From Gnetum montanum (Eukaryota; Streptophyta; Gnetopsida; Gnetales; Gnetaceae), in contig MNCI01027502.1 in the NCBI GenBank assembly GCA_015680685.1, positions 158,705 through 222,704 on the forward strand: a stretch of 64,000 bases of DNA, in the 5' to 3' direction. Under the pieces are notes generated by a model. That model searched no databases. It was not told the origin of the DNA and worked only from the letters and a program-made list of their open reading frames with translations. Made by a program: the position numbers and the translations under genes. Numbering within the stretch: the first letter of the stretch is position 1; each line of letters starts with the position of its first letter. Below, piece after piece: positions 10,201-21,171 of this stretch.

Positions 10201-12103
10201 ATGAAAAATCATCCGCGAGTTCCTTACAAAATATTGGAAAGGTATGGGATTATTGATTGAGTGACCATTAACAGTGGAGCAGGGAGACAGACTCAAAGTT
10301 CCCAGTGAACAGATCAACAATACAGTACATGACAGCATTAGTGTTCATGACCACAAAAGTGAACACTATACATAAATGACATCCGACCTCGTTTGGCAAC
10401 TGGAAGAGAAGGAGAGGGAGAAAGAAGAAGACATGTTGTCGCTGATGTGAAAATTGCACCTTCTGTTGTTTATCCATAGCCATGCCACCAATCTTGCTCC
10501 TTTCATAAAAATTCTAGTTTTGGTCCATCCCAAGTGTTTCTTCTAGGCCCAATCCATTGTTGCATGATTGCCATCTACACATACAACACAATCACAAATG
10601 AGCGAGGGTAGATAAATTGCAATGCAATTGATACCTTACCTCGATGTAAAGGGCATTGGCTGAGTTGTGGTTATGGTAAATACTAATTTTGGAGTTTTAA
10701 CACTAGTGACTACCCATGATGTAGGGGTTAGGAAAAATTGAAAAAATTGTGCCAAGGCCCCCATGATGAAGAGCAAACCTCTGGTAGTTATAGGATGGAA
10801 AAATATGAGTAAGAAGGATGAAGAAAAAGTAATAATGATAATGCCAATAAAATGGATGTAATGGATGGGGATGAAACAAAAATTGTTGATTGCAGAAAAT
10901 TTTTAAGGTAAATAGGTTAACAAGTGCACCAAAAAGGAATGTCAGTGGGTCCTTCCCATAGAAGGCTCATGCCATTGATGCCTTGAAAAACCTACATTCT
11001 AAAGAGTTTGTAGGCTCTAGGAATGTCATTTGGAAGCAAGAGTTAAAAACTTATCCACAAAAAATTACCAAGGAAGAACAATGCATCAACCAAGATAAAG
11101 ACTAATGATAAACCCAACAATGAGGTGAGGAATGGAAAAGAAAGGTGGAGAGTAGAGAATGGAATGGAAACCCAAGAACAAGGTTGTGTAAAGTCCCTTG
11201 TGTGTTTCATGGTTAATGTGGCCAAGTAGAACTCATTCCAAATCCAAGCTCAACAATCCATATTTAGTGACTTCGCATCAACACATCTGACCAGCCCATC
11301 CCTTTGAAGTAACAAGAATGCCTCTACAAAAAGTAACCACCATTTCAAGGAGAGTGAGATGGAGAACAAGGAACCGAGAAAGGGCCTAAGTTAGAGGGAA
11401 CCTTCAAGCATGGATAACATGTCTTTCTAGTTCCATAACCAATGTGTGTAGCCCAATTGCATTATTATGTCTAAGGGGTGTGCTTTGAATTCTCATTGCT
11501 TTTTTTTCTTGTGTTTTTCGTGTGAGAAGCACACCATGCAAAGACTTATTTTTATGAACATAGCTTATGGTGATTTGATGAATGGTCAGAATGGTGGAAA
11601 ACCCAAAGAAAAAGCATCTAAAAACTCAAGAGAATAGCTAGTACAAATGTATCAAATCCCCTTGAGGTGACACCCTTTTCATCCCTTGAGTCCTTTCTTA
11701 GTTTGAGAAATACTTAGCCACCACTTCGTTAACAATTTTATTAGAGAAAAGGGACTGTACAGTTCCAAGCCAAGGGAGACCATAGGATTTTATGGATGTA
11801 TGAACTATGTGGACTCATTACCTATTAATCAAAAGAACCATCCCTTAATATCGACATCATAGTTCAAAGGTAAAATCCAAACATTAGCAATTGATATAAT
11901 ATTATTCATACCACCATCATGAACACTTATTGGGTGATGAAAAAAACAAAATAAAATCACACAAAGGAATGGTAAAAATATGAATGATGGTATAAAACAA
12001 AAAAACAAGAAAAATTAAAGAAATGTGCAAAACGAAAATGTGTAAAGAAAAAATATGTAAAACAAAAACTTTGAAAGAACTAAGGGCCTTCAATGATTAG
12101 CAA
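10201..12103 (-). other. R2 3' module (noncoding tract and decayed short ORF)
   Basis: Read on the minus strand after integrase: PPT-like CAGTCATGGGGGAGAT (12113-12128), T-rich sequence, the A-loop hairpin (11478-11534), a TTCTATGGGAAGGACCCACTG block (about 10950), a second PPT-like CATGGGGGCC (about 10758-10775), then TGTGTAG/ATGG. The short ORF lies at about 10440-10585 and reads MDWA, stop, KKHLGW, then MKGARLVAWLWINNRR. It is a decayed homologue of the short ORFs in R3 and R5. Confidence 0.6.
11478..11534 (-). other. Conserved A-loop hairpin, R2 copy
   Basis: On the minus strand, GTGTGCTTCTCACAC opens the hairpin and TGAGAATTCAAAGCACAC closes it, around an A-rich loop. Same position and pairing as in R3, R5 and R7. 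Confidence 0.65.
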
Positions 12104-13215
12104 GGGTGGCCATCTCCCCCATGACTGAGTTGGAAGGAGGAGATCCAAAATAATGAGCACGAATGCCCACCTACAGAGGTAGCATATGTTCTGGTTGTCT
12201 TAAACTCATGGAAGGGTTTTGTTTGTTGCACGTTGACTAACAGTCTCTTATCTAGGCTCTCAAGTTTATATATGGTCATGGCTCCTGAAGGAAAGTTTTC
12301 GTAAATAATGTACGGTCCTTCCCATAGTGTTTGAAATTTGGTACATTGTGATACATGTGTGGGGTTCCAGTAGAAAACCTTATCACTTGGTTGATACTTA
12401 ACTTTCCTAATCTTCAGGTCATGATGTTGTTTATTAAATGCCTTATGCAACTCATTAGAAGATAGGGTAGCTAATTGGTTCTCATCTAGCAAGTTAAGAG
12501 TCATCAACCTTTGTTTTTGTGCTAGATCAAGGTCAAGGTTAAGGTCACATGCTATGGCTAGTGTACGAAGCTCAATTTGGATAGGGAGCATTGGAAGTTT
12601 TACATACACTAACTCATAGGGAGAGTAGCCTATAGGGAGTTTCCATGTGGAGCGGTATGCCCAAAGAGCATCATTAAGTTTAGTGCTCTAGTCTTGCCTA
12701 TATTTGCTAATGGTTCTAGTTAGTATCTTCATAATCTCCTTGTTGGTGACCTCGGCTTGACCATTTTCTTGGGGGTGGTATGGTGTAGTCAATTTGTGCT
12801 CAACCCCTAAGCATTGCATTAACTTTTGAAAAGTTGCACTTGTAAAGTGTGTACCATTATCTAAGATAAGTGCATGTAGCACACCAAACCTATTGGCGAC
12901 TTGTTGTTGGACAACTCATGTAGCTCTAGATGAGTGTAGTCATTAACAGCAGTTGCTTCAACCCATTTTGTTAAGTAGTATACGACAACTATGATGTAAG
13001 CATTTCCATTGGACATTGGTGTAATGGGCCCCATGAAATTGATTTTCCAAATGTCAAAGTGTTCTAGCTGTTGAATCCATTGTTGCGGACCCTTCATTCC
13101 AGCAATCATTCCCCCATCACGTTGGCAATGCTCATAAGATTGGATGAATTGATGGGTGTCCCAAAACAAGGTAGGCAAATAATACCCTACAAGTTGAATC
13201 TTGATGGCCATTCAC
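12097..13215 (-). pseudogene. R2 integrase region of pol
   Basis: Minus-strand frames give, N to C: the zinc-binding remnant with HQFIQSYEHCQRDGG (about 13100-13160), the start of the core (FDIWKINFMGPITPMSNG, where the first catalytic Asp has become Asn), the second Asp in LDNGTHFT (about 12850), and Glu in NGQAEVTNKEI (about 12740-12770). The C-terminal domain has KVFYWNPTHV and LWEGPYIIYENFPSGAMTIYKL (12097-12609). No chromodomain follows. The frames are broken between 12609 and 12688 and around 12870, so no single product is possible. Confidence 0.88.
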
Positions 13216-14790
13216 CTCCCAACATAATGACTCCCACAAGGGCCCTCATGAGCGTCTTGGAGAACTCTCAGTTGATCTCTATCAGGAACACACCATCAAA
13301 TTAAGCCATTGGGACATACTTTGTAAAGTTGTCCATTGATCTTCATAAAATACTTGGCTCTATGAAGAAATTTTTGTTTCTTCTTAAGATCTAGATCTGG
13401 TGCTGTTTTTTGGGTAAGGAGATAGGTAAGAATGCTACTGTGCCAGTTTGTCTCCGTGGGTGATTGGTCATCCACTACATTGGCAAAGAGGAACTCATTA
13501 GGGAGGTCATCAGAGATGGGATATTCATCCTCTTTGCTGTCCCAGTGCAACCAAGATAAATGATCGACAACTACGTTCTCAGTGTCCTTACGATCTATCA
13601 TTGTTAGATTGAACTCTTGTAAAATTACTAGCCATCGTATAATATAGGGGCTTACCATTGGATTATTCATGAGGAACCGAATTGCACTATGATATATGTG
13701 TATGAATACTTTGTACCCCAATACATAGTGCCAAAAATTTTCTAGGGCAAACACTACAGCCATTAATTCTTTTTCTATAGAAGTGTAGTTAAGTTGTGTA
13801 CCAGCTATACTTCTACTTGCACAGTGAATGTAATAAGGACATTTCTAGTCATCTAACTATGTAAGTATGGCTCCTAGGGCATAGTTGGACACATCAGTCA
13901 TGACATGGAATGGTCTAGACCAATCAGGAGCTTGTAGAATGGGTGTTTCTACTAACTTCTACTTCAGATTTTGGAAAGCTAGTTCACATTCCTTGGTCCA
14001 CTCAAAGGATACATACATTTCGTTAGCTCTACCAATGGTTTGGCAATCTTTAAAAAGTTCTCGATGAATTTCCTATAGTAGCCATTGTGTCCAAGAAATG
14101 ATCAAATGTCTTTGATAGTTTCCAGTTGATGGGTAATTCTTTGGATGACTTTGATTTTTCAGGGTCTACCTCTATCTCTGCATGTGAAATTTTATGCCCA
14201 AGAACTATGCCTTCTTGGACCATCAAGTGGCTTTTTTGCTAGTTGAGCCTTAAATTAGTTTCTACACACCTTTTTAGCACTTACTCTAACTGGTCCAAGG
14301 CTTGATCAAAGCTTACTCCGTAAGTGGAGAATTCATCCATAAATACTTCCACACCATTTCCTATCTGCTGCTAGAATATGCTTAGAACTAAGCGTTGAAA
14401 CATGGCAGGGGCATTGCACAAACCAAACGGCATTTGTTTGTATGGAAACGTTCCCAAAGGACTGGTGAACATAGTTTTGGCTTGGTCTTCTAGGGCTATT
14501 TGTATTTGGTTGTATCTGCTATAGCCATCCAAAAAACTATAATAGTGATGCCCTGTGATTGTGTCCAAGACTTGGTCAACAAATGTCAATGGAAAGTGAC
14601 CTCGAACGTTGCCATGTTTAGCAACCTAAAATCTATACACATCCTCCATTTTCCTCCCTTTTAGGCATGATTACCAAGGGGCTAACCCATTTGCTATCAA
14701 CAATGGGGTATATGAACCCAGCCTTGAGAAGCTGTTTGATTTCTTCTTTTACTACTTGCTTCAACTTTGGATTCAATCACCTTTGTTGTT
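13216..14790 (-). pseudogene. R2 reverse transcriptase and RNase H regions of pol
   Basis: Reverse transcriptase motifs are legible: YSFLDGYSRYNQIQIA and MPFGLCNAPAMFQR (14371-14589). The catalytic box reads FMDE rather than FMDD (14332-14343), so a metal-binding Asp is replaced. RNase H follows with AVVFALENFWHYVLG, then IIRWLVILQEFNLTMIDRKDTENVVVDHLSWL (13296-13763, shown in part). Stops and frameshifts separate the blocks. This enzyme would copy element RNA into DNA; the copy is inactive. Confidence 0.88.
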
Positions 14791-14794
14791 GTTT

Positions 14795-15889
14795 TTAAGG
14801 CTTCATGGAGGAGTCAGTGTAAATCATATGCTGGAATATCCTAGGATCTATTCTAGTTAATTCTGGATATGACCAAGCAAAGGCTTTTGACCACTTGTTT
14901 ATCACCTCTAGCAGACTCTCTTTTTGTTCTGGAGCAAGTCTTGTGTTGATGATTATTGGTTTTCCATTCTTAAGGAATGTGTATTCCATACCAGTGGGTA
15001 ATGGTTTTAGCTCTAGGGGCTCTTGTTTAAATTTCTTGGGAATTTCCAACTTCTCCCAGTTGATGTTTTCTAAGTTAGGACTGGGAAGTTGGCAGTGGAC
15101 TTGCTCTAATGCATCAATGCTATCTATATAAGTGCAAGTCAAACCCTTAGTTAGTTCCATGCATAGAAGTGAGTTGTTTTCTTGATCAGCTATCAACCAT
15201 TGGGTGTCTTCTTGTCTTGCGGCTACTGCATATAGGAACCTTTGTATGTTGATCGTTTGTGCACACTGATTGCATGCAAACAATGTTGAACTTTGCACAA
15301 CCCATGATCTTTGCACGCAATTGCACCTTGTATCATTGTATGCAATGCATGGAACCTTCTTCTTCTCAATTTTTCCAAAAGTGTTTTCCTTAGATATTTC
15401 CAGGGAAAGATCACGGATACCTAGGCACGCATTGATAGTGCTTAGCCATGCCCTTTCCATTATGATTGGGAAGACCCCCTTACTATTATTCACTTGAATC
15501 ACTAGGAAGTTAGTTGGATATGACGATCCACAAATAGTGGTAACAATGTCCTTCACTAATCCCAAGGGAATAGTGATGGACTGGTTGGCTAACTCTAAAC
15601 AAACATTACTCTTTTTTAATGGGGGCAAGTTCCAGGCCTTATACATTTCTTGGGATATTAGGTTGACACCGAAACTTGAATCCAAAAGAGCTTTAAATGG
15701 CTCATTCCCAATGATTTGTAGGTATATTAAGGGACTCCTAGGATTAGAGAATTTCTTGAGAAGGTGGCTAGATTTGATCCAATCAGTAACGACATGTGTT
15801 AACATGACCATATGCATTGAATGCAGTGTTAAGTTTGAAGGGGATTCTGAACCTTTAGTTGATACAGAGGCATCCAAAGACTCAACCAC
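14795..15889 (-). pseudogene. R2 protease and start of reverse transcriptase
   Basis: An open stretch of 364 codons. The aspartic protease fold starts around residue 60 with YLQIIGNEPFKALLDSSFGVNLIS. The active-site triad, DSG in R3, is DSS here, so the protease is probably dead. FPIIMERAWLSTINACLGI corresponds to the flap and C-terminal part. From about residue 290, LPTGMEYTFLKNGKPIIIN leads into the reverse transcriptase N-terminus and RIDPRIFQHMIYTDSSMKP. It is the longest surviving open frame of R2. Gag joins upstream in another frame. Confidence 0.85.
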
Positions 15890-16972
15890 TCAGGGTTGCA
15901 AAGCCTTGGTTGGATTGTTGGTTCTGAAGAAAGATCTTTTCTTTGTATGGTTGTCAGAACCAATAGTAGGTTGAGGATTAATAGCCCTTGTGGCGTTGTG
16001 TTGCTATGGTTGAGTAGGGAGTTCACCTTGCATTGTTGGAGCAAGTGGTAATGGAGCTATTGGTGGGAGAGACATGGCTGGATTGGAAAGATAGTATACT
16101 TGTGGAATGTTACCCCTAGAAGAGGGAGTCCTATAATACTTGTGGGTTTGATAGTGATGTTGGAAAGTAACGTGACCAACAAAGTCACGTGGAGAGATTG
16201 GATGTTGCACATAGTATCCATATGGATTAGGTTGCCGATAAGGATATTATTACCTTGGTGGTGGCATTCCCCATGATTGTGGGTGTTGCAACTATTGATG
16301 TTGCTCAATTGGTTGTGGTGGAGTTCCACTTAGATAATATGTTAAAGGTTGGTGGAACTACCTTGGGTTACCTTGGGGGTAAGGTAATCGCCGAGATGTT
16401 TGCCATTTGTTTAAACATGGATTAAGTGCATACACCCTAGACTCCTGCAAATGTGAGATCACAGGGCAACATCCCTTAGGATGGTCATATTAAAAAATCT
16501 TGCATCCACTATCATCGCTTGTATTTAAGTCCACAACTTCTTCAATAATAGAAACTTTTCCCTTACCCTTGTTACGTGCAATTTCTACTTCTCTCTTTTT
16601 CCTTTTGTCACAATCACTACCTCACTCTCTAGACTCCTCTACTACTTTGAGCACAGTTTGAAACCTACTATCCAAGGAGTCCAACATTTGGTCTACCTTT
16701 GCCGATACCTCTAATGCTAACTTTTGGATAGGCAAGGTTTTCCTATTCAGCATCTCTTCGAGTGGTGTCTCTTTCTCATCCTCACAAAATCTTCCGCCCT
16801 TCTTTCGAATAGAGGGATCTCGATTATATTCTTCCACACACTCTTTTTCGTAGCTCACCTTCTTCCTTAGCTACTTGCTCTAGTAGCCTATGAATTTGAT
16901 GGAACCTAAGCTCATATAACCTCTCTTGGGCATAAGTCCCAAGGGTTTTTCTCATTTCATGCCTAAGCCCGT
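15890..16972 (-). pseudogene. R2 gag, C-terminal half
   Basis: On the minus strand from 16972: KPLGTYAQERL, then a Glu/Lys-rich coiled segment (SYEKECVEEYNRDPS..., 16858-16622), the zinc-knuckle zone around 16500, and a Pro/Gln/Tyr-rich tail (16400-16000) matching R3. The first half of gag lies beyond R3 at 24023-24689. R3 interrupts between the conserved words GL-HE and R-QL-HLV. Stops and frameshifts are present. Confidence 0.8.
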
Positions 16973-17756
16973 TGATGGGATGCGATATCGCATGGGCCGC
17001 AATATTGTGTACATGATATCATAGCCCGTCACCTTATCTATAAATAAGAGGTGGCTTTCCCTTGTTTTCTCATCTAAATCTAGACCCTTAGCTAAACTCT
17101 GGTAGTTTTACCATTCCAGAGATAGAATAATTTCCATGTGCCCGTAGTAGGAGTCTCAAAGTGAACAGGTCTTTATTCGAGCAATTTGTACCTGAGCACA
17201 TAATTGTGTATGGCAATAAAGACGAACTTTCTGAGAAACCTTACAACAAGTGGACTAACCTAAATAGGAATTAATTAATGTTAAATGCTTAATTTCTTTC
17301 TTAAATAATTAATCTCTCTCAACCCTCAACTCTCCTAGTTAAGTGCATTCAGTACAACCACTTCAAGTATGTGTGCTACGCTTGGTAACCCAGTAATGAA
17401 TAGTGTTTGGTAATCCCAGTAGCGTTGCACTGGTTCAAGGTGTGTATGGCAAGTGGGAACAGATACTGATGCTAGGATGATTAGAACTTAGTTAGCGAAT
17501 AGTTAGTCACTTAGTCTCTTCACCCTTCCCTCTTAGCATAAGGCGTTAAAAAGATAAAAGATATAAAAATCATATACCTCAGACTTACTTAGTCATACAA
17601 CTGTGAAAATACAAGTAAGTCTGGGAAGACAACAATTGATTAACCTTAAGTGTTCCATTAGGGCACCTAAGCACTTAGTTTACAGAGTTCGACCGGATCG
17701 TGCGTGAGACGCTCGTATTCGTATGGTTGAGTGTAGGGGTACCTCGTCACTCATCA
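16973..17756 (+). repeat. R3 5' LTR (784 bp)
   Basis: Starts TGATGGGATGCGATATCG and ends CGTCACTCATCA. U3 is short, with GATATC and its decayed forms (ATATTG, GATATCATAGC) before CTATAAATAAGAGG (about 17040). R/U5 carries the TTGGTAACCCAGTAA / TTTGGTAATCCCAGTAG pair (about 17380-17430). Confidence 0.93.
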
Positions 17757-17757
17757 T

Positions 17758-17775
17758 TGGCGCCATTGTCAGGGA
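17758..17775 (+). other. R3 primer binding site (tRNA-Asp type)
   Basis: TGGCGCCATTGTCAGGGA lies one base after the LTR end. Plant tRNA-Asp would predict TGGCGCCGTTGCCGGGGA; there are three differences. Confidence 0.85.
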
Positions 17776-17902
17776 CTTAGTTTTTTGTGTGCTACGTAGA
17801 ACATAGGAAATCATCCACATCATTAGGAAGCTTAAACGAACCCTTAGGGTTAATTAAGAGAAAAATAACATAAGGAAAAATAGCACACCGAACAAGACTA
17901 AA

Positions 17903-19886
17903 AAGTCTTCTTCTCCACACAAAAGCACTTCATCGCCTAGGACCAACACTAGAGACAATCGGTGGCACAACACACATAACCAAAATCTACCAATTCCTCA
18001 ACAATTCAGTGTGGTATATATTCATCATGATGAATATATACCTGAATTTACCTTTGTCTTCCATCAAGATGAACAATTGCGTTGGAGAGACTTGGAGGGT
18101 AACATAGTGTTACCTCCAGATAGAGTAGCCCCCAACATGCTCCTTCGTGCTCTAGCACAAATAGGCATGTCACAATTATATGTTGAGTATGTTGCATGCA
18201 ATTACAATGCAAGAGACTACCATCCCACAGAAGCGCAACTTCAACGAGACTTGTGGCAAGAGAGTTACCACACAACATTGAAGGGCAAAGGACCCCATAA
18301 TGCTTCGCCTGTCATAAGCAAAATTAAGGGTGGTGAACCTATTTCAATAGGTTCTCCACAAAATGATATTCCCCCTCCTAATGATAGTGAGGAGGTGGTG
18401 TATCAAAACCTTCACTCCGCGATTCACAACCCTGGTTCTGATCCCCATGAACACCAAGTGTTCAACGAGGGAACACAAACACAAGATAAGGACGAGCATT
18501 CTAATCATCATCACGATTGGGGTCGAGATCACCGAAGGGAAGGTAGGAAACATCATCATGACGATGGTTCCTCTTCGTCTTCCCCTTCATCATCACATTC
18601 ACCCTCTCCTTCAACATCAGGACATAGTCATAAGGAACCTCACCATGAGGATAAGGGTAAGAAAAATGAGAAACCTCGACAAGAGAGTCGAGAGCAAGGA
18701 CGAGGGCATTCTAGGGAATCACAACATGGAAGAAGGGAAAGTAGGGAACCACGTAGACATCACAGACACCATGAAAAAAATGACCATGATGAACCCCTAC
18801 TTGTAGATCGAAACATGTTAGAGATCACGAAGGACATTAGAATACCTACAAGGCACCAAAAAGATGCGGATCAAGAGACTAGACATGAATAATATCCCAC
18901 AATTTGAGGGGGGATACAACGCTGATCCTCAGAACCACTTATAGGCATTTCATGATGCTTGCGCCTTGCAGAACATTGAGAAAGAGTGGAAAAAGTTAAA
19001 GTTATTTTCAAGGACACTCATAAAAGAAGCGGAAAGTTGTTACCGGTCCTTAGAGTCGGAATCCATTTGAAGGTGGAGTACGATGCTAGAACTATTTAAC
19101 GATAAATATCAGACGTACTCCCAAGTGTTCAACTTGCGAAAGCATATCCAAGAATGGAAGCAGGGTAATCACGAACCCTTGGATGCTACCATGGGCCAAT
19201 ATTATGCACTATTACATTGTTGCCTGGGCCATGGTTACGCACAACGGGATCAACTACGCCATCTCGTAAATGGGCTAAGACATGAAACCAGGAGAACCCT
19301 TGGAACATATGCCCAAGGGATATTATTAGAGCTTAGGTCCCATGAGGTTCATAGATTGTTGGAGCAAGTAGCTAAGGAAGAAGGAGAGCTACGTAAGAGA
19401 GAAAGCGCAGAAGAGTATAACCATGATACTTCCCTCTGAAAGAGGGGAGTGAGATTCTGTGAGGAGGAGGATGAGTCACCACTTGAAGAGCTAGTGCATA
19501 GGAAAACCTTGCCACTCCAAAAATTAACAATAGAAGTGTTGGCAAAGGTAGACCAAATGTGGGACTCCTTAGATAGTAGATTTGAAACCGTTCTAAAAAT
19601 CATAGAGGAGTCTAAGGAGCGAGGTAGTGACTATGATAAAAAGAAAAGGAGGGATTTGGACCATGCACGTAACAAAGGTAAGGGTAAGATGGCCATCACC
19701 GAAGAGGTTGTGGATTCTAATACAGACAATGACGGTGGATGTGAGATATGCCAGTATGAGCATCCTAAGGGATGTTGCCCAATAATCTCACATCTGCAAG
19801 AGTCTCGGGTGTATGCACTTAACCCACGACTTAACAAATGGCAAGCACCCCGATGGTTACCTGATCCCCAAGGTAACCCAAGGTAG
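17903..19886 (+). pseudogene. R3 gag (start codon lost, one frameshift, few stops)
   Basis: The structural protein of the virus-like particle. The frame is open from 17903, where AAG replaces the ATG seen at the same place in R4 (34592) and R5 (43811). The N-terminal domain has VVYIHHDEYIPEFTF and HQDEQLRWRDLEGNIVLP, then a Ser/His/Arg-rich linker (about 18450-18790). The frame shifts near 18870. It then has RLDMNNIPQFEGGYNADP, the capsid-like stretch MLELFNDKYQTYSQVFNLRK, QWLRHLV-type words and RRTLGTYAQG (19083-19439). Next come a coiled Glu/Lys-rich segment and a zinc knuckle CEICQYEHPKGCC (CX2CX3HX4C, about 19740-19780), as in Athila gags. A Pro/Gln/Tyr-rich tail continues to about 20280. 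Confidence 0.88.
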
Positions 19887-20421
19887 TTCCACCAACCATT
19901 AACGTATTATCCAAGTGGAACTCCGCCACAACCTATCGAGCAACACTAGCAATGGCAATACCCATAGTTGTGGGGGATGCCACTACCAAGGCAACAATAC
20001 CCTTACCAACAACCGGATCCATATGGCTACTACGTGCAGCAATTAATCTCTTCAAGTGACTTTGTTGGTCACGTGACCCCACAACGTCACTACCAAGCTC
20101 AAGAGTATTACAGGACTCCTTCTCCTGGGAGAGACACACCACATACATACCATCCTCCGAACCCTTACACCGATAACTCCACTACCACCTGCTCTAGCGA
20201 TGCAAAGGGAACTCCCCACTCAACTGTAGCAATGCAATGCTACGAAAGCTGTAAACCTTCAACCCGCTGCTGGTTCTAACAACCGTACAAGGAGAAGACC
20301 TTTTTTCAGAACCAACAGTCCAAAAAAGCTCTCACAACCACAAGCAGTTGAGCCTCCGAACGTTCCTCCATCAAATAAGGCTTCGGAACTCCCTTCAAAC
20401 CAACAATAGATCTCAACGCAT

Positions 20422-21171
20422 ATGGTTATATTAACACATACTATCATTGACTGGATCAAGGAAGGCCACCTTCCCAAGAAATTCTCTGATCCTAGAAGTC
20501 CCTTAATCTACCTCCAAGTCACTGGGAATGAACCACGTAAAGCTCTTCTTGACTCAGGTTCTAGAGTCAACTTAATATCACAAGAAATGTATAAAGCTTG
20601 GAACCTGCCTCCACTAAAGAAGAGAAATATTCACTTAGAGCTGGCTGACCAACCCATCACCATTCCCTTGGGATTGGTGGAGGACATCGTTACCACTGTG
20701 TGTGGTTGGTCATACCCAGCTGATTTCCTAGTCATCCAAGTAAACAATGACAAAGGGGACTTTCCAATAATAATGGGGAGGGCATGGCTAAGTACCATAA
20801 ATGCATGCCTAGGAATATGTGATCTTTCCTTGAAAATATCTAAGGAAAACACTTATGGAAATATCAAGAAGAAGAAGGTTCCATGTATCACATGTAGTGA
20901 TACAGAGGATGATGGCATACAGGAATGTTCAGCATCTCCTACATGCAACCGGTGTGCCTAAGAAGTTAACATACAAAAGTGCTTGTATGTAGCAACCACA
21001 CAACAAGAGAACACCCAGTGGTTGACAACTAATCAAGAGAGCAACCCATCAATATGCATGGAACTAACTGAGGGACCAACTTGTGCCCACGTAGAAAGCA
21101 TAGATGCACTGGAGCAAGAGTGTCACCAACTTCCAACCCTTAATCTGAAACCACCAATTGAGGAAAATTGA
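20422..21171 (+). pseudogene. R3 aspartic protease
   Basis: ORF of 179 codons (20422-20961), then a stop, then a further open part (20983-21171). The active site is intact as LLDSGSRVNLIS (about 20548-20583), the only unaltered triad in the window. FPIIMGRAWLSTINACLGI (about 20761-20820) marks the C-terminal half. RT does not follow: the frame ends at 21171 and the sequence jumps to the post-integrase tract. The protease would cleave Gag. Confidence 0.85.

Noticed and set aside
12097-12609. Chromodomain at the end of integrase
   Set aside because: The C-terminal sequence ends shortly after the KPFHEF region with none of the aromatic cage pattern. The elements are non-chromoviral.
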